Notes: a model not told the origin generated them from the letters alone. 64,000 nt of DNA from Sitta carolinensis (GCA_032173965.1 JAVUNC010000004.1:2184501-2248500); one strand, 5' to 3'. Positions 11,659 to 23,060 are shown, numbered from the stretch's first letter. A program made the numbers and translations.

Positions 11659-11705
11659 CTTGGCCTTGGTGAGCTGCTCCCACAGCTTCTCCACCTCCTT
11701 CCTCA
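11659..11705 (-). pseudogene. Degenerate partial copy 2 of KIF13B exon 11 3' end, with donor
   Basis: The minus strand reads KEVEKLWEQLTKAK then a GT donor (AC at 11657-11658). It is the second partial duplicate, like copy 1 but with an Arg-to-Trp type change where the exon's CpG decayed to CpA, and a small insertion farther in. No acceptor is present. Confidence 0.85.
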
Positions 11706-11713
11706 AGGAGAAG

Positions 11714-11806
11714 GACAGTGGAAGGTGTCCCTGCCCATGCCAGAGGATGGCACTGGATGAGATTTAAAATCCCTTGCACCCAAACCCACTCCACGATTCT
11801 ATGAAT
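11714..11806 (+). mobile_element. Truncated CR1 tail in array unit 2
   Basis: Starts at 'gacagtggaaggtgtccctg', the same truncation point as in unit 1, and ends 'ccacgattctatgaatccc'. Near-identical in plan to 11414-11508. Confidence 0.82.
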
Positions 11807-11941
11807 CCCACACAGGAAGGGAAGTAAAGCCAAAGGAAAATCACAACGCCAGAAAAAACACGACCGGTGCGAAGGGGTGGGACACTACCAGGGCAGAACG
11901 ACAAAGCCCAGACATTGTCAAGGTTTCATTTTCCTTCGTAC

Positions 11942-12154
11942 CTCGGCCTTGGTGAGCTGCTCCCGCAGCTTCTCCACCTCCTCGCGGAGCTCGCGGATGA
12001 TGCGGGCGTTGGGGTCCTCGTTGACCACGGCGTGGTTGACGATGTTCTTGGCCCTGTCCGCGTAGCGCAGCGTCGACAGCGTCTCGTCGTAGTTGTCGGC
12101 CGCCGGGCTCACCGTGGCCACCATGGCCGTCTTGCTGTTGCCCCCCAGGCTGTC
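11942..12154 (-). CDS. KIF13B: KIF13B exon 11: motor C-terminus, neck linker, start of coiled coil
   Basis: 213-bp exon, 71 codons, phase 0 at both ends, about residues 316-386. It reads [40 protein letters not shown], and ends [15 protein letters not shown]. It covers the conserved LGGNSKT and [10 protein letters not shown] motifs (alpha-6 helix and neck linker) that close every kinesin motor. The donor is GAG|GTACGA (AC at 11940-11941) and the acceptor ATGTTCCAG (AG at 12156-12155). The exon is unusually rich in CpG, about 25 in 213 bp by hand count, in otherwise CpG-poor surroundings. Two decayed copies of its 3' end lie just to the left. A 145-codon plus-strand open frame over it (11867-12304) is an antisense shadow. 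Confidence 0.97.
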
Positions 12155-15100
12155 CTGGAACATTCAGGGGGTTGGTTAGAATCAATGTTTTCTGGTTTTG
12201 GTTTGCTGGCTTTAGAGTTTAAGCTGCGTAAGGTAAGGAAAGGCCGCGATTTCCAATGTTCGGTTTTGGAAGCTTGTTTAGGAAGCGTGGCTCTTGGCTT
12301 TTGATGTTCTTGGCTCTCTTAGTTTCAACAGGAATGAAAAAAAGGCCCTGTTTTGGGCTTTACATGGCCTGGTGAAGGCTTCCAAGGTTTCTTTCTATGT
12401 TTTCTGCTTAGGTTTATGTCGTGGTTTAGGGCAAATTTGGGAAGAAACGATTCAGCATCAACCCAGGACAGTTTACAAACCAGAGATGTAAACACTTCAG
12501 CACTGAACTTCTCAGACACTAATGAGGGAGCTCAGGAAAATACATGATGAATCCTGATTATCTCATTTTAAAGACTAGAAGACAGACGTCTTCAAGAAAT
12601 AATTTACTGATATATCTCTTCATAAAAACAATATAGCTGATTTTATCCCTCTAAACATTCAGAATGGGGCCCTTCCCCTCCTCCCACTGGCACAGCTCAC
12701 AAATCTAAACTGAGTTACATAAGAAATTACCCTCCTGGAGTTTGGATGAGAGCAAAAAGGGACATGAAACAAGGAAGGAAACAAGGAAGGAAGGAAGGAT
12801 TCAATCTTTTTACTGACCATAAGATTATGGTTTACAATCGTGGCCAAATATAGATATATAAAGATAAAATATTCTGGTTTAAATTGTGCAGCAGATTTTT
12901 TTTTTCCTGTTTGGCAGTTCGGCTTCTTTGGTTTGTTTGGAATTTTGGGGTGGGGTTTTTGTTTGTTTGTTTGCTTTTACCCTTTCTGATACAAACCACG
13001 CTCTTAATTTTCATCTTCAATAACCCATGAAATGTAGGTCAGGCATTGCCATTAGAACAATCTGACTGCATTAACTGCCTGTCAAAACATTTCAATTCCA
13101 AAGCACACGTGGAGCTTTCCCCAGCAATCATTAAAATGTCCCTTTAAGTATTTCCCTAAGACTCTCTTCTTGGCTGCGTGATGCCTAAACCAGTTTGACA
13201 GCAGTCAGGCTGTTAGCAGCACTTGGCTGTGTCTGGTCATGCAAAAGGGCATGGAACTCATATGAAATGTAAATATCTCTATATTTATAGTGTTCAACAC
13301 AGTCAGCACGTGCAGGTAAGTGTATTTATACAGAAATCAGCAGCAGAGAACATCTTTCTGACTGATCTCACCGTGACTTTTCTCATCCAAGGATTAGCCA
13401 ATATTTACTCCAAATTAATCCAACGGCTTGGGAGGGTCCCCTTTGCACCACAGAAATGTTTTTTAACTGAAAACTTTAACACTAACAGGAGCACTAATGA
13501 ATTATTCCATGTCATTTCCTGGCCAAAAATTAGGAATGACACCCTGCAACTGCAATCCCTGTTCTGCATAAAAACTGAAGTTTGGCAGGGAGCTGGCAAG
13601 GTACTCCCCTTCCAAATCCAACCTGAACGGTTTGCATTTTGGGAATGCCCTTCCCTGCACTAATTAGCTCCAAAATAGGATGAATTCATTATTTGAATTG
13701 CAGCTCTGCTGTAGAGGCAGCTGGAAATGCTGCAACAGTGATAAACCAGAACCCCCAAGACACCCATTATAAACTGGGCAAAGTCTCTCTTGTAGCAATT
13801 CAAACCCAGTGACAAACTGTCTGATAAAGTTTAATGTATTAAACCTATGTGCTAATTTCAGTGGTTTCTTTAATTATAAGCAAGAAAGGGGAAAAAATAG
13901 CAAATAAGCCTCTCACTAGTGAAGAGAGTCTATAAATGAGCTTGGCAAATGCTGGGCTTGCATGTGTTAGACAAACAGAATAGAAATAAGTAAGTTATTT
14001 CTAAGAATGAACTAACTTTTTCTCCTCTAGCAGCAAGACTACTGTGAAAACAACTTAAAATGTAGAGCTCAGAAATTATATTTTTAATAGCAGCCATCAG
14101 GCTTCTGATTTACACAGGAAAACAAGATGTTTGTGCCAATACAATTGGATTAAAACAAGGAGTTACAAGAACTGACAAAGCAGTTCTGCTCCCAGCACAT
14201 AACCTGATGCCACTGCTCAAGCAATGATATTTTTCACCTGGCACTTTTGTCTGAAATCCTCCACAAAGTTAAGCAAAAAGTGTCAGATTTTGAGGTCTCC
14301 TGAACCAATTTCTTTGATTTGTGAAGAGACACTGCATGACAGATATTCCTGCAGTTAGAACACATTTAGTCTTCTTTGGTATCATAATTAAAAGTTGAAA
14401 GCCAGAGAGAAAGGACAGCCCACCATCTCATGGCTTCTCCAAACAGGCCTCTTTAAATGAATAAATCCCTCCTTTGATCTCTAATTAAAAAAATAGTTTA
14501 AATTTTCCCCTTTTCAAAACAAAGCTCCAATGAGAGCTTGTTTGTTAAAAGCCCCCAAACCCTTTTGCTGGCATTGACGTGGCTGCTGCTGGACACAAAG
14601 AGGGTTTGGCTGAAAGGAGGCAGAACAAAAGTGGGCTCCTATTCCTGTTCCCAGCATCGTGGCCACAATGCCTCAGACAGGTGCTGAACAGGAATTGCAG
14701 TCTGCTCCCGGGATTTGTTTAGAAATGGAGCAGCAGAACTAATTCCAACAAGGCTGGGAAATTCATGAGGGAGGTTTCCATCCTGCTGCAGCCACGTCAG
14801 GAACCCAGAGCACCGAAGAAGTGAAGCTGCGCCGTGGCTATGTTGGCATCTTTGCAAACAGAAAAAAAAAATCACTTGTTTCTTATAAATTAAAAACTCA
14901 AGTGTAAATATAGAGAGGTAAAAATGTATTTAAACACTGAAAAAGCCTCAGTGCAAGAACACTGTGCTATGTTTTGTTTTACTCAGACACTGTGTTGTGC
15001 CATTTAGATTTTTACGTGGCTATTTTGATGTCGGTATCTGTTAGGGATAAGTAATTCCAGAAGTCATGCTAAAAGCTTCATTAAAAGGCAGCAGTGAGAA

Positions 15101-16167
15101 AAATGAAGGCTTGTGTGTCAAGAGGTTACAGAAGCAGGGATTTTGTTTTACTTAAACATTGAATTCGACTTTGTTTTCAAATCTCTTGCAAGGAAAAACG
15201 TGTTGGGTTTTTTGATCTCCACGCTTCTGTACAACCTGCAAGTCACTTTGTCTTTTTCTTCCACACATGCAGTTAAATCCCAGGGATGTGAAATTTAAAC
15301 AACACCTAAAAAACACCTAAGAAAAAGCTAGAACAATAAAATGTAGCCAGAGCACCCACAAAGAAGTAAAAGCACAAAGAAAGGCTGGTGATGCAAAAAA
15401 TCATTTTCTTCTCAGATTGTTTCTTCCTACCAATAAGTATCTCAGTTGCTGCTGGATAACAACTAAACAGGGCACAAGGGGGAAAAAAAGAAATTTGACA
15501 TGTATAAATCTTATACTTAACAATTTGGGTTTCTTCAAAATCACTTCTTCATCCAAGTGCCACCATGATACACTACTTTTTCCCCCAAAATAAGACCAAA
15601 TAAGAGTCCTGTGCAGTTTAGAAAATGATTTAAGCGCTCATTTCGCATCAACACCATCTCTGAAGTCTCCTGACCCGTTCCTCAGACTGTAATTGGGATA
15701 ATGCTCTGCAATTATACTCTGCTGACAAAAGTAGAATACCTTAACAATTAAATTAGACAATGAGGAAAAGGTAATAGTCTTAATCAACATCTTCAGAGCT
15801 AAGCATACCAGTATGTAAAATCAGCTGCATGCAGAAATAACCCAAATTAAATTAGCCCCAAGGTTGTGTGTGACACTGTACTTACACTGACCCATAAAAT
15901 ATACACTGCTTTTAATTTTATTTTTCAAGTGCCTTAATCCTTAGGCCATTGCAGGTCAGCAGAAGACAGGGAACATATTTAGTCTGCAGAGATACAAATG
16001 GCTGACATCCAGTTCATTTTCCAAAGACAATTATGGTTAATATCAAACCCAGAAAATGAGGCAAAAAGCACAGAATCTTTATTTCACTCAATGAGACTTC
16101 TCCTACTTTCCTCTCTTTTATTTAACTTTAAAAAAAAAAGAAGAATAAAAAGTAAAATCTTACTTAC
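12155..16167 (-). other. KIF13B: KIF13B intron 10
   Basis: 4.0 kb with a GGAA-type simple repeat at 12.77-12.80 kb and GTTT repeats near 12.95 kb. No CR1 recognised; otherwise unremarkable. Confidence 0.85.
12771..12799. repeat. (GGAA)n simple repeat
   Basis: AAGGAAGG blocks repeated over about 29 bp, interrupted once by ACA. Confidence 0.8.
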
Positions 16168-16279
16168 TTTCAGTAACCAAGTGAGCACAGAATCACGATA
16201 TGGAACAAATTTGTTCTTGTTCTTGCCAGCAGCCTGATCTGCCAGGGCAGAAATAACCAGCCCCAGAGTTGTGAGGGAT
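16168..16279 (-). CDS. KIF13B: KIF13B exon 10: motor, alpha-4 to alpha-5 region
   Basis: 112-bp exon, about residues 278-315. It starts by completing a lysine codon (AA|A), then reads [20 protein letters not shown] and [17 protein letters not shown], ending in phase 0. [12 protein letters not shown] and [12 protein letters not shown] are the microtubule-binding relay helix and loop L12/alpha-5 motifs of kinesins. The acceptor is CTGGGCAG (AG at 16281-16280) and the donor AAA|GTAAGT (AC at 16166-16167). Confidence 0.96.
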
Positions 16280-16727
16280 CTGCCCAGAGAACACAAGCAG
16301 TTATTAACAAGGGTAAATATTCACGAGCCAAATGCAAATTTAGGCAGTGACTTTCTCTCTGAAAACATGCTCTGAGGGTAAAAAACCTTCCTAGTTTAAT
16401 TTTGAGCATTCTTTTTTCACAAAAGCTCCACTCCTATTTTTTTTTAGTATGTTTTCAGTCTTAATAATCAGGTTTTCACAAAGGAATTTGTGGCAGTTGC
16501 AGGAAGATGAATGTTTTTTAAAAAGATAAGAGATCTTATTCCCATACCTAAGAATGGCAGAAGGAGAAATAGAGAGAAGGAAAGGAGAAAAATTGACTAC
16601 AAAGAGCTTTGCAGAGAGAAGGAAAGGAAAAAATTGACTACAGGTGCTTCACCCTGTTTTACAAGTAGGCTGTATTTAGCAAGAAATGGTGATGAAAAAA
16701 GGAAAATATGTAATGTCAAAGTCTTAC
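16280..16727 (-). other. KIF13B: KIF13B intron 9
   Basis: 448 bp, short intron between the switch II exon and exon 10. It holds a two-copy direct repeat at 16571-16641. Confidence 0.85.
16571..16641. repeat. Two-copy direct repeat, ~43-bp unit
   Basis: 'agagagaaggaaagg' to 'aaattgactaca' occurs twice, the second copy beginning near 16614. The copies differ by a few bases. A small local tandem duplication. Confidence 0.8.
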
Positions 16728-16840
16728 TTGTTAATGTTGCTTCCTTCTTTCAGCCTGTCTCCTGCAGCACCAGTTTTAGTTGCCCTTTCACTACCTGCCA
16801 AGTCCACCAGGCTGAGCTTGCCCACCTTCTCACCTGATGT
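16728..16840 (-). CDS. KIF13B: KIF13B exon 9: motor switch II
   Basis: 113-bp exon, about residues 241-278. It reads [20 protein letters not shown], then [17 protein letters not shown], and ends two bases into the next lysine codon. It contains the switch II motif DLAGSE, whose Asp-Gly pair senses the gamma-phosphate, and the loop L11 region leading to the relay helix. The acceptor is CTTCCCAG (AG at 16842-16841) and the donor ACAA|GTAAGA (AC at 16726-16727). Confidence 0.96.
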
Positions 16841-18503
16841 CTGGGAAGGAACCAGAGAACAGCCCCTGTTAGGTCACTTCAGTCAAGTCCCACTGTTTGA
16901 TGTATTTCACAACAGAATCAAACTTCATTTCTGGTGTAAACTCTTGTTCCAGCCCCTTTGAGAATCGCTGGATTTGGACAGTGCCCTGTGCTAAGTCACC
17001 TGCTGCTTCAGAAACAACAGTCAGGTCATGGGTGCTGTGAAGCCAGGTACTCTGATTTCTTCAAATATCTCAGAAATCTGCAGAGGAGATGCACACAGGG
17101 CACACTAATGAAGTGCTGAACTGGGAAAAATTTAGTTATGCCAAAGGAGTCACAAGCAGAGACATGAGTGAGGTTCACAATCCCATCCTGAAAACAATCT
17201 CCTAAAATCCTTGGATTTTATACCAGGGTTTCTTCTGCTTTTCAGTGAACAGAAATGAACCTGATGAGAAGCATGCTCTGATTTACATAAATTATCACAG
17301 CTGCAAAGTCTCCTTTATCCCTATCAGCCTCCTGGAACACGATCCCAGCTACGTGAGTATTTAAACCTGTAACGCAGATTGTGTTACGAATCCTTTCATC
17401 TCATTTGACCCAAAATGACATTCTGAAACACTCCCTAAATCAATCTGAAATTGAAGAGCCAGCTGTCTTTGAGAACAGCTTGCTCACATCGTGTTCTTCT
17501 GCAGCATCAGCACCTTCAGCACCTCAGGATCCCAATGCAAAGCGCTGCGTGAATGGGATAATTAGAATCAATAAACTCTCAAAAATGTCACCCTAAACCT
17601 AACAAAACATGATGTGATCATGGAACGTGCCATTTCCAGGACTGGAAGGACCAGCAGAAGGGAGAACAGGGAAATGTGCTGCAGAATTTCACACAGGGGT
17701 CACTGGAAGGGGCAGAGAAATGGGACAGTCACAACCACTCTGCATCCAGGCTGAGCAGCACCCACAAAAACCAGGTGTGGGAAGCATGCAGAAGAGCCCC
17801 AGCAAAAATGGAATGACAAATTATGGAAAAATTAAAAAAAAATTTCAGCATAGTATGATGCTGATTTGAAGTGCAAAGGGAAAAAAATCCACATAAAGAA
17901 TGAGGAAAATTGTGTGGATAAGAAGATTTGTGGAAACTGAGAAATTAGGAGGGGAAAAAAGCCCAAATTCTCGTTATGCTTTCCAATATAGTCAATATTT
18001 AGGCTCATGTTTTCTCTGTGGACACTCACAGTTTCTCCAAGGCTTTGAATATGTTAAAGGATTGTTCAAGCCCAGAATCTATCACTGAAGATTAAAGATA
18101 CTTCTTTCAATTCCAGTCTATCACCATTTTCTGTGAGGGACTACACAATATTGACATAATGTGTTTCACACATCCCTCCAAGGCATATTTATGTATAAGG
18201 AAATATAAAATATTTGCAGCTTTAAATGTTTTTTCAATATTTAATATATACACATAAAAGCATTAATGGCATACAATGCAAAACATTTAAAATGAGTATA
18301 TTTTCCATTTAGAAAGTTGAATAACCGTGGGAAGGGGATCACCAGAGCTACACTCGGATGTATTTCTATTTTTCCCCTATTTTATCTTTAGCCTGTACTA
18401 CAAACTGCTGCTTCCAAAGAAGCGTTCCTTTTCCTGTGAAGTACATTAAAGCAAGAGACACATCCCAGGCTGACATTTGGACCTTGCAAGTGGATTTTCT
18501 TAC
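16841..18503 (-). other. KIF13B: KIF13B intron 8
   Basis: 1.66 kb, canonical ends, nothing recognised besides AT-rich stretches near 18.2 kb. Confidence 0.85.
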
Positions 18504-18638
18504 CCCTGACTGCACATCATAGAGGGTGTGGGTGAGGATGATCTTGAAGACAGCGTGGGACCGACTGCTCTCCTCGTTCATGTTGGTGGCAGCCACTGTC
18601 CGAGATTTGTTGCCCTCAGACATCAAGGACTCGATGTC
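18504..18638 (-). CDS. KIF13B: KIF13B exon 8: motor switch I
   Basis: 135-bp exon, 45 codons, phase 0 at both ends, about residues 196-240. It reads [40 protein letters not shown], then DVQSG. It carries switch I, NEESSRSH, matching the NxxSSRSH pattern that coordinates Mg-ATP. The acceptor is GTATTTAG (AG at 18640-18639) and the donor GGG|GTAAGA (AC at 18502-18503). Confidence 0.96.
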
Positions 18639-19944
18639 CTAAATACAATTTTCACAGCCATGAGCATATCTGCATTAACATCCTTTTCTGTTACCTCCAA
18701 AAATCATCTCTCCTTGGTCAAATACAGCATTTTCTCGCTAAGCCTCCCATTTGTTTATTCAGAAAAGTGTGAGGAAAAAAAATCAAAGTGATCCCTTTCC
18801 CTTTAAAGCCTGGAAACTCCTCAACCTAGATATTAAATCATCAGCAAAAATAATGCACCTGGCTGCACACAGCAACACTCAAAAGCAGAGAAAGAAGTGA
18901 GGAAACAGCAATTTGTGTTTGAACCCTGTCACATTTTAGCCTCAAGCTGTCATGGTCTGAGGATCTGCAATACTGACAGAAGGCTCTGAGGTTTATAAAA
19001 CAGATCATTACTGATCATTAAAGAACAGGTCATTATATTCCTCAAATTTTAGGAGTTTGTTAAGTGCTTTGATCTGTTGTGATGCTTGAGAAAGGTGCAG
19101 CTCCCCTGCTTTGGGGTTTCACAGCAATTGTGTAAAATAGTTAAAACCTGGGGGTCTTGGGCTAAACTGCTATTTCTGCATCTCTAGCTGGGTGAGCTAA
19201 AACAACTCAAATAAACAGTCAAACAAAGGACCACCACAGACCACTGACTCCAAATTCTGGATTACACAAAGCTGCTGGGCAACATGGAAAGGCAAAGCAT
19301 GAAATGTGTCTTGTCTTAGCAGAAACCACCAAGGAGAGGTGGATGAACACTTGGAGAAACTGCAATAGAGGGATTACACTGCTCTGAGGTTTTGGTTAAG
19401 CTGACAGAGTCCATCCCATATTTATCCATTTTCCCCACAGATAAGTTAATGCTCCTTAAAAAAGAGGGCATTTTGTGAATGCACATATACACAGTGACTA
19501 TCCTGCAAGCCAGTTTCATGTGATGCTCTCAAGCACTTGTTTGCTAAACACCCATTAGTTCATAATTCCAGCGTGTCCTACTGTACTGAGCAGAGCATGA
19601 CAGGCAAAAAGTGACAGAGTGGGGCACTGAGAGCCTGTACCTGATTAATCCTGGGCCTGTAATTAATCACAGAACACTTTCTCATGACAGGGGGCACTCA
19701 TCTTAAGGCTGAGAGGAAATCTGTTCCATTCAACAGCTGAATTACTCCAGAAATATTGAGTAGCACGAGACGAAGAGAGTTTCTACTCTCAGCCCTGTTC
19801 TCCCCAGGGATCACAACACAAAATCTGCAGCTCTCTTGCTCTAAGATCACTGATAGGAAGCATCTTAGTAATTCTGTCCAGCTTAAGGGACAACACCTGG
19901 TGTTTAGGATGTCAAGATAAGCCTTTCATAAAGTTCATCCTTAC
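18639..19944 (-). other. KIF13B: KIF13B intron 7
   Basis: 1.3 kb, no repeat family or gene recognised. Confidence 0.85.
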
Positions 19945-20032
19945 CTTGTAGCTAGCAACAGCTAGTTTGGATAGGCCATCTACGTAAGGGCCATAAACAC
20001 TGTGTTCTCTAACCTTTAATGACTGACGGCTT
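19945..20032 (-). CDS. KIF13B: KIF13B exon 7: motor, beta-strand and alpha-2 region
   Basis: 88-bp exon, about residues 166-195. After one base finishing a glycine codon (GG|A) it reads SRQSLKVREHSVYGPYVDGL, then SKLAVASYK, ending in phase 0. LKVREH..GPYVDGL is the conserved stretch before the kinesin alpha-3 helix. The acceptor is CCAACCAG (AG at 20034-20033) after a T/C tract, and the donor AAG|GTAAGG (AC at 19943-19944). Confidence 0.95.
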
Positions 20033-20422
20033 CTGGTTGGGGGAAAAAAAAGGGATTTATAAGCACATGACTGACTTAAGACAACATTTACACAAAGTCC
20101 ATTTCTCACTGACACACCTCAAACAGGATGGTCTCACAAATACCCACTGAAGCACAGAGCAAGGGGCAGAATGCAAACACAAAGAAGCTTCATAACACGT
20201 AAAAAGCTGACACAGTGTTGTCACTTCCCAAAAGGTAAATTTACTCCAAGCTTTTAGTCTTGCTACTTTATTTTGATTTATAATGAGGACATGCTGAGAT
20301 CAGGAAGCAGCAAAAGCCATCCTAGGAAAATGTTTTAGATGGGATCCATTAAGGGAAACTGGCTATGGAAAGGAGGAGTGTAGGCCAAATACTACAGTGC
20401 CATTCACACACAAATTCCATAC
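20033..20422 (-). other. KIF13B: KIF13B intron 6
   Basis: 390 bp, nothing recognised. Confidence 0.85.
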
Positions 20423-20603
20423 CCTTTGGGGTCAAGGAGATCTCTGACTTTCTCATTGTAAATCTCCATGTAGGACACTTCCACTTTGAAACTCTGCTCT
20501 TCATTTTCTTCCTTCTGTGCTCTTTCAAAAAGTCCACTGCAAAGTCTAGGGATTAATCCAGGCTGATCAGCTGTACCCATCATGGTGTAGGATTTTCCAG
20601 ACC
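20423..20603 (-). CDS. KIF13B: KIF13B exon 6: motor, second half of P-loop through alpha-1 and alpha-2
   Basis: 181-bp exon, about residues 106-166. It completes the split glycine (G|GG) of the P-loop and reads [20 protein letters not shown], then [20 protein letters not shown] and [19 protein letters not shown](G). Joined to exon 5 it forms the Walker A motif GQTGSGKS that binds the ATP phosphates. [15 protein letters not shown] is another invariant kinesin motor signature. The acceptor is CTCACACAG (AG at 20605-20604). The donor AAAGG|GTATGG (AC at 20421-20422) is acceptable but not ideal. Confidence 0.96.
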
Positions 20604-21208
20604 CTGTGTGAGGGAAGCTGTGATTAGAAAATATGCAACAAAGGTTCCTGCTGTGCAGAATATTGACAGAAAATACAAGAGGTTAAAAAAAATTTTTTTG
20701 CATTTTAATGAAAGATATTTATTCAGTTTTCTGCTTAAAGTAACCCAAGCACCACTGAGCTAAAGAATATTTTAATCAAAAGGAAAAGAAGAAATTTGGT
20801 TCAGAATGCTGGAGAACTTTTAGGTAGCTACAGCCTTACTGTAGATGACAAGCCACTAACACCCACAACGAGAAAACTCCTCATATTACTCTTCAAATAT
20901 TACATTAAAATGACAATTCAAGATTATTTTAACTGCAGAGGCAGAAAATCTGAGTGATGCTCTGAGCTCAAGGACGACCATGGTCATGCCAAAGACTATA
21001 ATATGAAGTGTGAGAAATAAGGGCAGCCAGCAGCAACAAAACCTTACTTCTCATCCTGCCCACCTCTTATCTGATGCTACAAAAGAGGAAAACATTTCTT
21101 ATCTAGGTTAGAAGGAATTTCACCTCCAACAATGTCAGGAGAGCTGTGGGAACAGCTCCAGAACACCCCACCTTTGGAGAGAACACTTCTCCCTCTCTGG
21201 ACACTCAC
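20604..21208 (-). other. KIF13B: KIF13B intron 5
   Basis: 605 bp; splits the P-loop glycine codon between exons 5 and 6. Nothing else recognised. Confidence 0.85.
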
Positions 21209-21301
21209 CCGTTTGCCCATAGGCAAAGATACAAGCATTGTAGCCTTCGAAGGCATTCTGAAGAATATTCTCTCCAAGGCACTTGAAAACAACATCTTGA
21301 C
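21209..21301 (-). CDS. KIF13B: KIF13B exon 5: motor, up to the P-loop
   Basis: 93-bp exon, about residues 75-106. It completes a split glycine (G|GT), then reads [20 protein letters not shown] and [10 protein letters not shown], ending on the first base of the P-loop glycine. [15 protein letters not shown] is the hallmark kinesin strand leading into the nucleotide pocket. The acceptor is CTGTTTTCAG (AG at 21303-21302) and the donor ACGG|GTGAGT (AC at 21207-21208). Confidence 0.96.
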
Positions 21302-22999
21302 CTGAAAACAGAACACATGAGCCAACACTGTAACCCAGCAAGAGTTTTTTGTCCCTTGATTTGGATTTTTTGACCATTAGGTAAAAGCTGTGAGGGTTTT
21401 CCTGCTGTTGCTGCCTAAATCCCGTTGAGTGTTTGTTCCCTGGAAAGGAGCAGAAAAATGCTCCAGATTTCTGCTGCTGTAAAAATCAGGGGCTGGGATT
21501 ATCATGGATAGACCTGGATGTGCTTAAAGCAACATCCTATCAAGGCTCATACTCAAAAGTTTTATCAGCAGAGAATCTACCACCAAGTGCAGGATTTAAT
21601 CTGCTGGGGAATGATACCTCCTCAAAATATACTTGAGCTGCACATTTTAATGTCAGTCAGTTGATTTTAATCCAAGGGAATCAGCAGAGCACTGGAAAAT
21701 TTTACTGTGTAAGATACTGGATAACAACACTGTTAAAAAAAATAGGGATTTTTGCCGAGAAGGAATCTCAAGTATGTGGAAGACATGGATATCCACAGGA
21801 TATTTTGCACTGGCAAAAAGTAAGGTGCATCACTTCTTTTGTAATTGAACTTTGAGCTTTTTGCATCATTTTCCAAGTAGAGGAAAGCAGGCTTAATATA
21901 TCTGGGTAGTAACTACTTCAACGAAATCTATTTTCAGAATTAATTTTTACAGCCAGAAAAACTCAAGTCTGAACAAGGCACAACAGAAGTTTATGAACTG
22001 AAAAATCCTCTCAAATCTTTTAATTTTTAAATTAAAAAATGTTGAGTCCTCTCAATTCTTTTAAGCTCTTCCTTTCTCTCACTAAAGTTTCCATCTTTAC
22101 AGCCAAATCCATGATAAAATCCCCATCAAAAGCACCAAGAGCTGTGCCAGGCTCAGCTGGGATAACACTTCCACTGTGTAACAGACCAAAATATCAGATA
22201 TAAAGGCACCACCATTAGTTTAAGAAACAAAGTATGCAGTGTTCCTATGTAATTTGTTTGGCTGAAAGTGTCATGCTTTTCTCAGTGCCTTGATAAATTA
22301 TCATTCATTAGTTATTTGATAAAGAAATTAAAATCAGGAAGTGTGTCTTTGACGTTTCTTATGATTTTTATAAAATAAATGTTAACAAATTCAACTGATC
22401 CCAAATTTTAAAGAATAACAACTATGAAAGGAGTAAATTATAGGAGTGCTAAGTCCAAATATATTTTGTATTTTACCATAACTGTATGCTAAATGCATTA
22501 TAATAATACATAGAAAACTTTTAATTGAATACATTACACATTCTCACTAAAGCATCTGAATCCACATATACTTAAAATGAAATTAGGTTTTTATTAATAT
22601 TCCTTTATTTATTTTTCACTATGATGCCAAACTCCCATCAGCACCGCAAAACATGAAATTACACATAACAATGCTCCTCAAAAGAAAGAAATGGACTTGA
22701 TGCATTTAAAATGATGGAGTTGGAGCAGTATTTTAAATGAAGCTGTAAATAGGAGTAAAGCATCACTGTGCTGGGTTTCTCCACTCTTTGCACTGCAAAG
22801 GGGTGGCAGTGCCCACTGCTATTGTCATCTTTAGAGAACAGAAAGTGGAATGATTGAAGATTTCCCTTCTCCGTTTGACAGCAGCCAGTCATGGAGGGAC
22901 AGCACGTTGTGCCATATGGCCTGGGCCCTGCAGCAATGGGTGTATTTTAATCAGACCATTCCCACTTGGAGACAGCCAAGCCCCAGTAAATATTATTAC
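21302..22999 (-). other. KIF13B: KIF13B intron 4
   Basis: 1.7 kb, very AT-rich between 22.2 and 22.7 kb; no mobile element recognised. Confidence 0.85.
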
Positions 23000-23060
23000 C
23001 TGCATATTTTTCTTTGACAGATTCATCCATAGACCAAAAGCAGTGATCATATGCAAACAC
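23000..23060 (-). CDS. KIF13B: KIF13B exon 4: motor N-terminal region
   Basis: 61-bp exon, about residues 55-75: VFAYDHCFWSMDESVKEKYA plus the first base of a glycine codon. FAYDHCFWSMDE is the conserved kinesin-3 segment. The acceptor is TTCCCTGCAG (AG at 23062-23061) and the donor GCAG|GTAATA (AC at 22998-22999). It enters in phase 0, so the preceding exon must end on a whole codon, which the microexon at 24535 does. Confidence 0.95.

Larger units (their letters stand above)
7941..11941 (-). other. KIF13B: KIF13B intron 11
   Basis: 4.0 kb intron densely filled with CR1 pieces. It also contains a tandem array of partial exon 11 copies fused to CR1 tails (11364-11941). A further related block without an exon part lies at 9206-9610. 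The stretch 9.6-10.7 kb shows nothing recognisable. Confidence 0.85.
11364..11941. repeat. Tandem array: exon 11 end + CR1 tail + linker, two units
   Basis: Two successive units of 295 and 283 bp (exon-fragment starts 11364 and 11659, real exon at 11942). Each unit, from left to right, is an exon 11 3' fragment with donor, a truncated CR1 tail, and a ~130-150 bp linker with the marker 'actaccagggcagaa'. The last linker abuts the functional exon 11. This fits a tandem duplication with breakpoints inside exon 11 and its 3' intron. Confidence 0.9.

Noticed and set aside
11867..12304. 145-codon plus-strand open frame, and 114- and 62-codon frames nearby
   Set aside because: They lie antisense or out of frame over KIF13B exon 11, whose minus-strand frame is a conserved kinesin sequence with splice sites; the high GC of the exon keeps other frames open.
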